DNA of 64,000 bases from Sediminimonas qiaohouensis DSM 21189 (GCF_000423645.1 NZ_AUIJ01000009.1:1-64000), one strand, 5' to 3'; shown: positions 44,200 through 54,716, numbered from the stretch's first letter. Notes: a model not told the origin generated them from the sequence alone. Translations and numbers: made by a program.

Positions 44200-46407
44200 A
44201 TGGCTGATCTTCTCATCGAACTGTTTTCCGAGGAAATCCCCGCCCGCATGCAGGCCCGCGCCGCGCAGGACCTGAAGGCGCGCATGACCGACGCCCTCGT
44301 GGAGGCCGGATTGACCTACGCAGGCGCCGTCGCGCATCACACGCCCCGGCGGCTTGTCCTTTCCGTTCAAGGGCTTCTGGACCAAAGCCCCACCTTGCGG
44401 GAAGAGCGCAAAGGCCCCCGGGTGGATGCGCCCGAAAAGGCGGTCGAGGGGTTCTTGCGCGGCGCCGGGATCGACCGTTCGCAACTGCAAGAGCGTGACG
44501 ACAAGAAGGGCCGCGTCTATTTCGCCGTGATCGAGCATCCGGGCCGCCCCGCCGCCGAGATCATCGCAGAAACCCTTGAAAACGTTGTGCGAAACTTCCC
44601 TTGGCCGAAATCGATGCGGTGGGGAGCCGGGAGCCTAAAATGGGTGCGCCCGCTGCATTCCATCCTGTGCATCCTGACTGCCGACAGCGGTGAGGCGCAG
44701 GTTGTACCGCTGGATATCGACGGTATCAAGGCGGGCGATACCACATATGGGCATCGTTTCATGGCGCCCGACGGCTTTGCCGTCACCTCGTATGACGATT
44801 ACACCGCCAAGATGCGCCGTGCGCGCGTCATGCTGGACGCGGATGAACGTGCCGGCCACATCTGGCAGGAAGCGCAGAATATCGCCTTTTCCCAAGGGCT
44901 TGAAGTGGTCGAGGACAAGGGCCTACTGGCCGAGGTCGCGGGCCTGGTGGAATGGCCTGTGACGCTGATGGGGGAGATCGACGAGGAATTCCTCGACCTG
45001 CCGCCGGAGGTGCTGCAAACCTCTATGAAGGAGCACCAGAAGTTCTTTTCGGTAAGAAACGTACAAAACGGCGATTCGGCGGGCGGAATTGTACGGTTCA
45101 TCACGGTTGCCAACATCGAGACGCCCGATCACGGCGCGACGATCCTTGCGGGCAACCAAAAGGTGCTGTCGGCGCGGCTGGCGGATGCGAAATTCTTCTG
45201 GGAGAACGACCTGCGCATCGTGCGCGACAAGGGGCTGACCGGCATGGCCGAGGGGCTGTCTGATGTCACGTTCCACCGCAAGCTGGGATCGCAGGCCGAT
45301 CGCGTCGCGCGGATCACCGCGCTGGCGCGCGAGATCGCGCCGATGGTGGGCGCCAAACCCGACCTGGCCGCCGAGGCCGCGCAGATCTGCAAGGCGGACC
45401 TGCAATCGGAAATGGTGGGCGAGTTTCCAGAGTTGCAAGGCGTGATGGGCCGCTACTATGCGCAGGCCGCCGGCCACGACGATGGCGTGCCCGAGGCGTG
45501 CGAGATGCATTACAAACCTTTGGGGCCGGGGGACACGGTGCCGACCGAGCCGGTGAGCGTGGCGGTGGCGCTGGCCGACAAGATCGACACGCTGACGGGG
45601 TTCTGGGCGATCGACGAGAAACCGACCGGCAGCAAAGACCCCTACGCGCTCCGCCGTGCGGCCTTGGGGGTTATTCGGTTGGTGTTGGCGAACGGGTTGC
45701 GGGTTGAGTTGGCTAGCACGCTTGTTAGACCATATCACCAAAACATTCGTGCAGCTTTGGAACGACACGGAGCTATTCCAGCTGAAGAACTAAACCTCCC
45801 AGAACTGAGCTTTGATAAGGTCGGTTTGGTAGAACGGTACCAGGAGTCAAAAGAAGGAGGAACCGAAGATGTACCAGCAGTTGACGACCTCCTCGCCTTC
45901 TTCCACGACCGGCTCAAGGTGCACCTGCGCGACGAGGGTATTCGGCATGACGTGATCGATGCCTGCCTCGCGATGGACGGCAACGACGACCTGACGCTGC
46001 TGGTCAAGCGGGCCGAGGCGTTGGCGGAGTTTCTCAAGACCGACGATGGCGAGAACCTGTTGCAAGGCTTCAAGCGGGCCAACAACATCCTGACCCAGGC
46101 CGAGGAGAAGGACGGCGTCGAATACTCGTTTGGCGCGGACGTGAAATTCGCCGAGGTCGAGGAGGAGCGCGCGCTGTTCGACGCGCTCAAGGCTGCGGAC
46201 GGGGCGATCAAACCCGCGATGGAGGCCGAGGATTTCGCCGCCGCCATGGCCGCGATGGCCGCGCTGCGCCCGGCGGTGGACGCGTTTTTCGAGGCGGTGC
46301 AGGTCAATGCCGAAAACCCGGTGGTGCGGCGCAACCGCCTGAACCTGCTGGGACAGATCCGGGGAATCTGCTTGGCGGTGGCCGATCTGACCCGCGTCGA
46401 AGGGTAG
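44200..46407 (+). CDS. glyS: Glycine--tRNA ligase beta subunit
   Basis: 735 residues. LLIELFSEEIPARMQ at the N-terminus, PKSMRWG...WVRPLHSI, the HD-like core (SDVTFHRKLGSQADRV, SEMVGEFPELQGVMGRYYA) and a C-terminal anticodon-binding helical domain. About 45690-45890 is much AT-richer than the rest (55 G/C of 120 bases in 45721-45840) and uses codons rare elsewhere (AGA, CTA, GTA, GGA, TCA). The reading frame is intact there. Confidence 0.96.
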   Translation: MADLLIELFSEEIPARMQARAAQDLKARMTDALVEAGLTYAGAVAHHTPRRLVLSVQGLLDQSPTLREERKGPRVDAPEKAVEGFLRGAGIDRSQLQERDDKKGRVYFAVIEHPGRPAAEIIAETLENVVRNFPWPKSMRWGAGSLKWVRPLHSILCILTADSGEAQVVPLDIDGIKAGDTTYGHRFMAPDGFAVTSYDDYTAKMRRARVMLDADERAGHIWQEAQNIAFSQGLEVVEDKGLLAEVAGLVEWPVTLMGEIDEEFLDLPPEVLQTSMKEHQKFFSVRNVQNGDSAGGIVRFITVANIETPDHGATILAGNQKVLSARLADAKFFWENDLRIVRDKGLTGMAEGLSDVTFHRKLGSQADRVARITALAREIAPMVGAKPDLAAEAAQICKADLQSEMVGEFPELQGVMGRYYAQAAGHDDGVPEACEMHYKPLGPGDTVPTEPVSVAVALADKIDTLTGFWAIDEKPTGSKDPYALRRAALGVIRLVLANGLRVELASTLVRPYHQNIRAALERHGAIPAEELNLPELSFDKVGLVERYQESKEGGTEDVPAVDDLLAFFHDRLKVHLRDEGIRHDVIDACLAMDGNDDLTLLVKRAEALAEFLKTDDGENLLQGFKRANNILTQAEEKDGVEYSFGADVKFAEVEEERALFDALKAADGAIKPAMEAEDFAAAMAAMAALRPAVDAFFEAVQVNAENPVVRRNRLNLLGQIRGICLAVADLTRVEG

Positions 46408-46427
46408 GGCACGGGCGTTTCCCGTGT

Positions 46428-46491
46428 GAGGGGGCGCTGCCCCCACCGCGCCGGGGCGCGGCCCCCCGGAGTATTTTGGGCAAGATGAAGC
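46428..46491 (+). repeat. Intergenic repeat, type B
   Basis: GGGGGCGCTGCCCCC hairpin, a GC-rich middle (CCGGGGCGCGGCCCCC), then GGAGTATTTTGGGCAAGATG and AAG. It lies 20 bases after the glyS stop in the direction of transcription. Confidence 0.8.
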
Positions 46492-46535
46492 ATGGGGCGG
46501 CTTTGCGGGGGCTTTGATGGTGACCCAGAGCGGGC

Positions 46536-46563
46536 TTGCCTTGCGGTTCAGCGCGGTTATGCT
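46536..46563 (+). promoter_or_regulatory. Candidate promoter of the PPDK-like gene
   Basis: TTGCCT (46536-46541) and TATGCT (46558-46563), 16-base spacer. It would give an 18-base leader to GTG 46588 and speaks against starts further upstream. Confidence 0.45.
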
Positions 46564-46587
46564 GCGCGTGAACAGATAGGTGCCGCA

Positions 46588-49128
46588 GTGCAGCAAGACG
46601 ACCCCGATATCACGATGGTCACGGCCGATGCGCCGATCGATGCCACCACCCATGGCGGGCGGGCGAAATGCCTGCAACGCCTTGTGCGGCTGGATCTGCC
46701 GGTGCCGCGGACCGTCGCGCTAAGCTTTGAGGCGGTGCGCCGGATCGCGGGCGGCGAGATGCCCGACATGGGTGCGCTTTTGGCGCCGTTCGGGGCGGCG
46801 CCGCTTTTGTGTGTGCGGCCGTCGTCGGAGGACCCCGATTGGGGTGGTCCGGGGGCGGTTTTGAACATCGGGATGAACGAAGCGCGCTATGCGGTGTTGT
46901 CCGAGCAGTTGGGCCGCGCGCCGGCGGCGGCGCTTTATCAGCGGTTCGTGCAGGCCTACGCGGTGCACGTGGCGCGGCTGGATCCGGACATGTTCGAGGA
47001 CATCGGTGAGGATGGGCCAGAGGGCCTGGCGGAGGTGCTGCGCGCCTATGAGTTGGAGACCGAAGAGCCGTTCCCGCAGGAGCCGCAGGTGCAGCTGGCC
47101 GAGGTTCTACGCTCGATGGCGCGGGCCTGGGCGGGGACGACGGCGCGACTGCTCCGGCAGGCCAAGGGAGCGCCGGCCGATGCCGGTTTGGGCCTTGTGG
47201 TGCAGGCGATGGCGTTTGGCATGGGGCAGGGGGAATGCGGATCGGGGGTGATGCAACTGGTCAATTCGCAGACCGGGCTGCGCCAGATCACCGGCCGCTA
47301 CCTGCCGCAAAGCCAGGGGCGCGATGCGTTGCAGGGCGGCGATGCCGCGCTGTTCCTGGAGCGGGACGCGCGCGGTGCCTCGCTGGAGGAGCGGGCGCCG
47401 GAGGCGTTTGCCGAGTTGAAGCAGCACGCCGGCCTGATGCGCGCGCGCCTGCGCGAGGAAATGCAGGTGGAGTTCACCATCGAGGACGGGCGGGTGCATA
47501 TCCTTGACGGGGTGCGCGTGGCCCGCAGCGCGCGGGCGGCGGTGTCGATCGCGGTGGCGTTGGCCGAGGACGGGATCATCGCACGGCAGGAGGCGTTGAT
47601 GCGGATCGATCCGCGTTCGCTCAATGAGCTGCTGCACCGGCAGATCGATCCGGAGGAAGAATGCGATATCCTCGCCCACGGCATCGCCGCCAGCCCCGGC
47701 GCCGCGTCGGGGCGGATCGTGTTCACCGCCGCCGATGCGCAGGCCTCGGCCGCGCGCGGCGAGCCTTGCGTTTTGGTGCGGCGCGAGACCTCGCCCGAGG
47801 ATATCCGCGGCATGCATGCGGCGGTTGCCGTCCTGACCGAGCGCGGCGGCATGACCAGCCACGCGGCGGTGATCGGGCGGGGCATGGGCTTGCCTTGCGT
47901 GGTGGGCGCCAGCGATCTGACCTTTGATTTGCGGCTGCGCACGCTGGGTGCACCCGACGGGCGCCGCTTTGCCGAGGGCGACGTGATCACCATCGACGGC
48001 ACCAACGGTGCGGTGATCGCGGGCGAGGCGCGGATGCTGGAGGCGGCGCAGGGCGACGCGTTCCAGACCTTCATGGCCTGGGCCGATGCCGAGCGGGACA
48101 TCGGCGTGCGCGCAAATGCCGACACCGCTGCCGACGCGCAGACCGCCCGCAATTTCAAGGCGCAGGGTATCGGGTTGTGCCGGACCGAGCATATGTTCTT
48201 TGAGACCGACCGCCTGACGGTGATGCGCGAGATGATCTTTGCCGATGCGTCCGAGGATCGGCGCGCGGTGCTTGAGCGGCTGTTGCCGATGCAGCGCGAG
48301 GATTTCATCGCTCTCTTCCGCATCATGCAGGGGCAGCCGGTGTGCATTCGCCTGTTCGACCCGCCCTTGCACGAGTTTCTGCCCTCCGACAGGGCGGGGC
48401 ATCTGGAACTGGCCGAGGCGCTGGATCTGCCGCTATCGGACGTGACGCGGCGGGTCGAGGCCTTGGGCGAATACAATCCGATGCTGGGCATGCGCGGCGT
48501 GCGGCTGGGGATCACCGTGCCCGAGATCTACGACATGCAGGCGCGCGCCATTTTTGAAGCCACCATCGAGGCCAGCCGCGAGGGCGATCCGGTGGTGCCC
48601 GAGATCATGATCCCGCTGGTCTCGGCCAAGCGCGAGGTCGAACTGGTCAAGACCCGCGTCGATGCCGTCGCGGCGCAGGTGCGCACGCAAACGGGGCGCG
48701 ATTTCACCTATCGGCTGGGTGTCATGGTGGAAACCCCGCGCGCGGCGCTGCGCGCGGCCGAGATCGCGCCGCACGTGTCGTTTTTGTCGTTCGGAACCAA
48801 TGACCTGACCCAGATGACATATGGCCTGTCGCGCGACGACGCGGGGCGGTTCATGTCCACCTACGTGCAGCAGGGCGTGTTCCCCGAGGACCCGTTTCAT
48901 ACCCTCGATACCGAAGGGGTCGGCGAATTGTTGCAGATCGCGGCGGAAAGGGGTCGCGCCGCGCGGCCCGATCTGGTCTTGTCGATCTGCGGTGAACATG
49001 GCGGCAGCCCCGAATCAATCGCGTTTTGCCGCGATGCGGGGTTCGACTACGTGTCCTGCTCGCCCTTCCGCGTGCCGGTGGCGCGCCTGGCGGCGGCGCA
49101 ACTTGCGCTGCTGGAAAAACACGGCTGA
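46588..49128 (+). CDS. Pyruvate,phosphate dikinase-like PEP-binding protein
   Basis: 846 residues. The central phosphohistidine domain is intact (ERGGMTSHAAVIGRGMGLPC, His425). The C-terminal PEP/pyruvate barrel is also intact: FGTNDLTQMTYGLSRDDAG and SICGEHGGSPES with Cys801. The N-terminal ATP-grasp part is recognisable (GGRAKCLQRL, GPGAVLNIGMN) but its nucleotide motifs differ from true PPDK: GSGVMQLVNSQTG for GTGVxFTRNPxTG and QSQGRDALQGGD for QGEDVVAGIRTP. It may not use ATP as PPDK does. GTG 46588 has AGGTG 5 bases upstream; ATG 46615 is an alternative. Confidence 0.8.
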   Translation: MQQDDPDITMVTADAPIDATTHGGRAKCLQRLVRLDLPVPRTVALSFEAVRRIAGGEMPDMGALLAPFGAAPLLCVRPSSEDPDWGGPGAVLNIGMNEARYAVLSEQLGRAPAAALYQRFVQAYAVHVARLDPDMFEDIGEDGPEGLAEVLRAYELETEEPFPQEPQVQLAEVLRSMARAWAGTTARLLRQAKGAPADAGLGLVVQAMAFGMGQGECGSGVMQLVNSQTGLRQITGRYLPQSQGRDALQGGDAALFLERDARGASLEERAPEAFAELKQHAGLMRARLREEMQVEFTIEDGRVHILDGVRVARSARAAVSIAVALAEDGIIARQEALMRIDPRSLNELLHRQIDPEEECDILAHGIAASPGAASGRIVFTAADAQASAARGEPCVLVRRETSPEDIRGMHAAVAVLTERGGMTSHAAVIGRGMGLPCVVGASDLTFDLRLRTLGAPDGRRFAEGDVITIDGTNGAVIAGEARMLEAAQGDAFQTFMAWADAERDIGVRANADTAADAQTARNFKAQGIGLCRTEHMFFETDRLTVMREMIFADASEDRRAVLERLLPMQREDFIALFRIMQGQPVCIRLFDPPLHEFLPSDRAGHLELAEALDLPLSDVTRRVEALGEYNPMLGMRGVRLGITVPEIYDMQARAIFEATIEASREGDPVVPEIMIPLVSAKREVELVKTRVDAVAAQVRTQTGRDFTYRLGVMVETPRAALRAAEIAPHVSFLSFGTNDLTQMTYGLSRDDAGRFMSTYVQQGVFPEDPFHTLDTEGVGELLQIAAERGRAARPDLVLSICGEHGGSPESIAFCRDAGFDYVSCSPFRVPVARLAAAQLALLEKHG

Positions 49129-49284
49129 CGGGGCGAAAACCCCGGCAGGACAGGGCTTTTCGCGGTGCAGCGACAATGCGCCGCGCGTGCAGGCGTGGGC
49201 GATGGTGGACTTGGCGCCCGATTTTCGCTACCAAGATAGGCTGCAGTCACGGGTATATGACGAACCTCAAGGGGGGGTGTTGGC

Positions 49285-49908
49285 ATGCGCATGGGTTTGG
49301 CGGCGCTTTTCGCGCTGGTCATGGGGACGTCCGGTGCGTTGGCGGAAACGCCACTGACCGACGTGTTGCTCAAGGAAAAACAGGGCCTGAAATCGATGCG
49401 TGGCGCGCTTCTTGAGCAGATGCTGCTGCGCGACGAAGGGCCGGCAGGCGCGCGTTACTCGCAGGGCTGGCTGGACAAGCAGCCGGCGGCGAAGGGCGGC
49501 CAGCAATGGCAATGCCTGACCGAGGCGCTGTATTTCGAGGCGCGCGGCGAAACCGTCATGGGGCAATTCGCCGTTGCCGAGGTGATCATGAACCGCGCCG
49601 AAAGCAGCCGTTTCCCCGGGAGCGTCTGCGGCGTCGTCAAGCAGGGCGCCGGTCGCGGCGTGAACCGCTGCCAGTTCAGCTATGCCTGCGACGGCCGACC
49701 CGAAACCATGTCCGAGGCCGAGGCGGTGAAACGTGCTGGCAAGATCGCGCGCATCATCGTTGATGGCGGCCCGCGCCCCCTGACCAAGGGGGCGACGTAT
49801 TACCATGCCAAGTGGGTCTCGCCGCGCTGGTCGCGCAAGTTTGCACGCACCGCGACGATCGGCGTGCATCATTTCTACAAGCCTGCGCTGGAAATCTCGC
49901 AAAACTAG
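49285..49908 (+). CDS. Cell wall hydrolase (SleB/Hydrolase_2 family)
   Basis: 207 residues. Signal peptide (MRMGLAALFALVMGTSGALA). The Hydrolase_2 domain has CLTEALYFEARGE with the catalytic Glu, AVAEVIMNRAESSRFPGSVC, CQFSYACDG and GATYYHAKWVSPRW. Related to spore cortex lytic SleB; in Gram-negatives it cleaves peptidoglycan. The start follows GGGGGGG. The 156 bases before and 149 after it show no gene. Confidence 0.88.
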   Translation: MRMGLAALFALVMGTSGALAETPLTDVLLKEKQGLKSMRGALLEQMLLRDEGPAGARYSQGWLDKQPAAKGGQQWQCLTEALYFEARGETVMGQFAVAEVIMNRAESSRFPGSVCGVVKQGAGRGVNRCQFSYACDGRPETMSEAEAVKRAGKIARIIVDGGPRPLTKGATYYHAKWVSPRWSRKFARTATIGVHHFYKPALEISQN

Positions 49909-50057
49909 GCCCGGTATGGGCGGCAAGTGGCGCATTTGCGGCTTCTTGCGCCGCAAAGGGTCTTGCCGTGCGCGGCGTGGGCAGTAGGGTGCGGCCAAAC
50001 CAACGCACTGACCCCTGCGCCCCCACCCATGCACCGGGCGCGCGACCGGAGGCCGCC

Positions 50058-50981
50058 ATGAGCAACGAGATTAAATGGGCCTTCGGCCACCCCGCGGAAC
50101 GGGCCGAGGCGACCGCGGATAGTACCATGCTGGACAGGATTTCCCTGCGCGATCATATCGTCGAGGTCGAGATCGGAGCCTTCCAGGCCGAGCGCGGCAC
50201 AACGCAGCGGATTTGCTTCAACATCGTGGTCGAGGTGCGCCCGATGCCCGCGGGGGGGGCGGAGGACGACGTGGATCGCATCCTGTCCTACGACAAGGTG
50301 ACCGAGGCGATTGCGCATGAACTGGCCGAGGAACGCCTGAACCTTCTTGAGACGCTAGCCGAGCGTGTCGCCGAGCGGATCTTGCAAGAGCCACAAGCCG
50401 CCCGCCTGTTCGTGCGGATTGAAAAGCTTGATCGCGGCCCCGGCGCGCTTGGCGTCGAGATCGTGCGCGAGGCGGGCCGACAGCAGCCCGCCGGGCTGCC
50501 CGATGACCGGCCCCACCCGCAGTTGGTTTACCTGTCCAACGCGGCCATCGCCTCGCCGCACCTGGGCGCCTGGATCGATCAGCTCGAGGCCGAGCACCGC
50601 CCCACCATCCTGTGCGTGGGCCCGGCGGACGTGCCCGCCCCGCAGGCGGGCGCGGCGATGGCGCAGCGGCGGATCGACCTGCTGGCGATCGAGCAGAACG
50701 CCTGGGTCCTGGCGGGGCGCGATGCGCGCTGCGTCGTGGTCAATTCGCGGACCGAGCTGGACTGGTCCATGCGCCATGACCAGATCAGCGTCTGGGCCCC
50801 CTCCAAGATCGTGCTGGACGCGGTCGATGGCCCCTCGGCCAGCCCGCGCGACGCGCTGGCGTTGGTGCTGTGGTTGGCGCGGCAGATGGAGGCCGCCGAC
50901 ATGGTTGTGATCGGCGAGGAACTGCCCGATGCGCCGGACCTGCCCCTGCGGGCCGTGGGCGCGGACGTGCGGGTGTTGTAA
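50058..50981 (+). CDS. folB: Dihydroneopterin aldolase with extra C-terminal domain
   Basis: 307 residues, more than twice the usual FolB (about 120). Residues of about 25-140 are FolB: ISLRDHIVEVEIGAFQAERG, SYDKVTEAIAHELAE, RLNLLETLAERVAERIL. Residues of about 155-307 are a separate domain (YLSNAAIASPHLGAWIDQLE, TILCVGPADVPAPQ, DMVVIGEELPDAPD) that I cannot assign. FolB splits dihydroneopterin in folate synthesis. folP follows 29 bases downstream. CGGAGG precedes the ATG. Confidence 0.85.
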   Translation: MSNEIKWAFGHPAERAEATADSTMLDRISLRDHIVEVEIGAFQAERGTTQRICFNIVVEVRPMPAGGAEDDVDRILSYDKVTEAIAHELAEERLNLLETLAERVAERILQEPQAARLFVRIEKLDRGPGALGVEIVREAGRQQPAGLPDDRPHPQLVYLSNAAIASPHLGAWIDQLEAEHRPTILCVGPADVPAPQAGAAMAQRRIDLLAIEQNAWVLAGRDARCVVVNSRTELDWSMRHDQISVWAPSKIVLDAVDGPSASPRDALALVLWLARQMEAADMVVIGEELPDAPDLPLRAVGADVRVL

Positions 50982-51010
50982 CGCCCGCGCGAAACGGGCA
51001 AGAGACGCGC

Positions 51011-52030
51011 ATGAGCCAATATTACCGCCCCATCGCACAAACCGATCCGCACCGCCCCGCGGGCGCAATGACGCTGGCGGGGGGCTGGACCTGGTTCGAC
51101 CGGGTCGAGGTATTGTCGCGCGAGGCGCCGCCGCGCCTGATCCCTGCCGCCGATCTGCCGGACGGCGCGCGCGCCCGGCTTTGCGCCCCGCGCGAGGCGA
51201 TCGCGGGCATGGCGATGGATGCGCCGCGCCTGATGGGCATCCTCAACATCACCCCCGACAGCTTCTCGGACGGGGGCGCGCATTTCGCGCCTGACGCCGC
51301 GCAGGCGCACGCGCGCGCAATGGCGGAGGCGGGCGCGGACATCATCGACGTGGGTGGCGAATCGACCCGCCCGGGCGCCGACGAGATCGCGCCGGACGAG
51401 GAACAGCGCCGCACCGCGCCGGTGATCGCGGCGATGCGCGCGGCGGGCCTGCGCACGCCGATCTCGATCGACACGCGCAAACGCACGGTGGCGCAGGCCG
51501 CCGTGGCGGCGGGCGCGGACCTGGTCAATGACGTGTCCGGGTTCACATTCGATGAAACCCTTGCGGGCTATTGCGCCGAGGCGGGCCTGCCGGTCTGCGC
51601 CATGCACACGCAGGGCAATCCGCAAACCATGCAGCGCGATCCTCGCTACGGCGACGTGGTTCTGGATGTCTATGATTTCCTGGCGGACCGGGTTGCCGCG
51701 CTGGTGGCGGCGGGCATTCCGCGCGCGCGTATCGTGGTCGATCCGGGCATCGGCTTTGGCAAGACGCAGGCACATAACCTTGCCCTGCTGGCGCGGCTGT
51801 CGGTGTTTCACGGGCTGGGCTGTGCGGTGCTTCTGGGTGCCTCGCGCAAGCGGTTCATCGGCGATATCGGAGCGGCGGCGCCGGGGGCGGCGCGGGTGCA
51901 TGGCTCGATCGCGGTGGCGCTGGCGGGCGTGGCGCAGGGGGTGCAGATACTGCGCGTGCACGATGTGGGCGAGACGCGCTCGGCGCTTAACCTTTGGCAG
52001 GCGGTTGAGGCGGGCGGCGGCGCGCGCTGA
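51011..52030 (+). CDS. folP: Dihydropteroate synthase
   Basis: 339 residues. The TIM barrel begins at RLMGILNITPDSFSDGG, then DVGGESTRPGA, SIDTRK, VNDVSG, DPGIGFGKT and GASRKRFIG. Joins hydroxymethyl-dihydropterin to p-aminobenzoate; target of sulfonamides. An N-terminal extension of about 65 residues precedes the barrel. Operon with folB. Its 3' end overlaps the convergent EamA gene by 44 bases. Confidence 0.95.
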   Translation: MSQYYRPIAQTDPHRPAGAMTLAGGWTWFDRVEVLSREAPPRLIPAADLPDGARARLCAPREAIAGMAMDAPRLMGILNITPDSFSDGGAHFAPDAAQAHARAMAEAGADIIDVGGESTRPGADEIAPDEEQRRTAPVIAAMRAAGLRTPISIDTRKRTVAQAAVAAGADLVNDVSGFTFDETLAGYCAEAGLPVCAMHTQGNPQTMQRDPRYGDVVLDVYDFLADRVAALVAAGIPRARIVVDPGIGFGKTQAHNLALLARLSVFHGLGCAVLLGASRKRFIGDIGAAAPGAARVHGSIAVALAGVAQGVQILRVHDVGETRSALNLWQAVEAGGGAR

Positions 52031-52919
52031 AGAGGGCGCGCAGGCTGTTCCATTGGCTGATCGCGAGGCCGGTCAGGATCAGCACCAGGGCGACGAAGAA
52101 CCGCGCCGGTAGCACCTCGCCCAGTAGCAGCGTGCCGAACACCATCGACCACAGCGGCACCTGGTAATTGACCAGCGTCATGAACACCGATCCGGCGCTA
52201 CGGATCACGTTGACCCGCAGCAACGTCGCCAGCGCCGTGGGCACCAGCCCCAGGAACACGATCGCCAGCCCGCTGCGCGGCCCGGTCCAGTCCGGCACAC
52301 CCTCCACCAGCAGCATCGTCGGGATCATCACCGTCGCGCCCACGCTCAGCGTCACCGCCGCCATCGTGAGCGGGTCCACCGGCGGGCAGCGCCGCGTCAG
52401 GATCGACGCGATCGAGTAGCTGAGCGCGGCGCCGATGCAGGCCAGTTGCCCCAGCACCGAGATATCGCTGCCGATGGCGCGCAGGCCCGGCCCGATCAGA
52501 ACCGCCGCCCCGACAAAGCCGGTGCACACGCCGATGATGCGCCGCAGGTGCATCGGCTCGTCCGAGAACACATGCGCCAGCGGCAGCACGAAAAGCGGCA
52601 TCGCCGCCATCGAAATGCCTGCAAAGGCCGAGGGCACGTATTGCTGCCCCCAACTCAGCAGGAAAAACGGCAGTGCCGTGGCCATCACGCCGATCGCCGC
52701 AAGGTATGCCCAAAGCCGCGCGCCCCCGGTGGGCATTGGCCGCCGCCGCGCGCGCATCAGCCCCAGCAGCGCCAGCGCCCCCAGCGAGGTGCGCGCGCAG
52801 GCCACCGTCAGCGGCCCGTACCCCTCCAGCGCGATGCTGACCACCATGAACGTGCCGCCCCATATCAGGCCGAGCGCGGCGATGGATAGCCAGTTGGAGA
52901 GGGTGGGGTGCGTTGTCAT
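51987..52919 (-). CDS. EamA family transporter
   Basis: 310 residues, ten helices, two EamA repeats (ALGLIWGGTFMVVSIALEGY; IGAALSYSIASILTRR). FGTLLLGEVLPARFF is a typical final stretch. Probably a metabolite exporter of unknown substrate. It is the fourth DMT transporter of the window. It is convergent with folP, overlapping 44 bases. Confidence 0.85.
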   Translation of the reverse strand: MTTHPTLSNWLSIAALGLIWGGTFMVVSIALEGYGPLTVACARTSLGALALLGLMRARRRPMPTGGARLWAYLAAIGVMATALPFFLLSWGQQYVPSAFAGISMAAMPLFVLPLAHVFSDEPMHLRRIIGVCTGFVGAAVLIGPGLRAIGSDISVLGQLACIGAALSYSIASILTRRCPPVDPLTMAAVTLSVGATVMIPTMLLVEGVPDWTGPRSGLAIVFLGLVPTALATLLRVNVIRSAGSVFMTLVNYQVPLWSMVFGTLLLGEVLPARFFVALVLILTGLAISQWNSLRALFSARRRPPQPPAKG

Positions 52920-52957
52920 GATGCTCGATAAGGGTATGGCGCCGCCGGGATGTCCTC

Positions 52958-53018
52958 AGGGGGCTCTGCCCCCGCCGCCTGCGGCGTCTCCCCCGGGATA
53001 TTTTGGGCCTGAAGAAAC
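52958..53018 (+). repeat. Intergenic repeat, type A
   Basis: GGGGGCTCTGCCCCC hairpin, GCCGCCTGCGGCGTC hairpin, then CCCCCGGGATATTTTGGGCC and TGAAGAAAC. It lies 20 bases downstream of the ilvC terminator as seen from ilvC, but points the other way. Confidence 0.8.
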
Positions 53019-53038
53019 ACCGACACCCCGTGCGGGTG

Positions 53039-53068
53039 AAAAAGGGGCGGCCCAGCACGGGCCGCTCC
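53039..53068 (-). terminator. Rho-independent terminator of ilvC
   Basis: On the minus strand a 10-bp stem (GGAGCGGCCC / GGGCCGCCCC, one G-U pair) with loop GTGCT is followed by TTTTT. It begins 24 bases after the ilvC stop. Confidence 0.92.
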
Positions 53069-53091
53069 GGTTGTTCATGCGCAAGCGGCGA

Positions 53092-54258
<1,167 letters not shown>

Positions 54259-54260
54259 TC

Positions 54261-54716
54261 ATGCTGGATGATGTGGATCGGCGCATATTGCGCCAGTATC
54301 AGCGCGCGCCCGAGTTGACCCTCTCGGCGTTGGCCGAGCGCTGTGCGATCACGCAGGCGACTTGCTGGCGGCGGCTGGAGCGGATGCAGGAGGCGGGCGT
54401 GATCCGTGGTCAGCAGGCGGTGATCGACTGGCGTGCCATGGGCTACGAGGTGGAAGTGTCCTTGCGCATCACCCTCGACAAGACAGCGCCGCGCGCCTTT
54501 GACGAATTCCTGGCCGCCGCGCGCGAGATCCCGCAGGTCCTGGAAATCCAGACATTCCTTGGCCGCGTGGACCTGCGCCTTTCGGTGATTGCCCGCGACA
54601 TGGCCGATTATCAGCGCCTCTATCGCGATCATATCCTGACCCTGCCGCATATCGCCGATATCGAGGCGCTGATGCACGTGGCGCGGATCAAGTCCGACGA
54701 GGTGCTGCCGGTATGA
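54261..54716 (+). CDS. Lrp/AsnC family regulator (first of a pair)
   Basis: 151 residues. N-terminal helix-turn-helix (LSALAERCAITQATCWRRLERM) and C-terminal RAM domain (FLGRVDLRLSVIARDMADYQ). Lrp proteins sense amino acids, mostly branched-chain. ATG 54261 was chosen; a GTG at 54210 lies in frame. Its stop overlaps the next Lrp gene (ATGA). Divergent from ilvC. Confidence 0.9.
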   Translation: MLDDVDRRILRQYQRAPELTLSALAERCAITQATCWRRLERMQEAGVIRGQQAVIDWRAMGYEVEVSLRITLDKTAPRAFDEFLAAAREIPQVLEIQTFLGRVDLRLSVIARDMADYQRLYRDHILTLPHIADIEALMHVARIKSDEVLPV

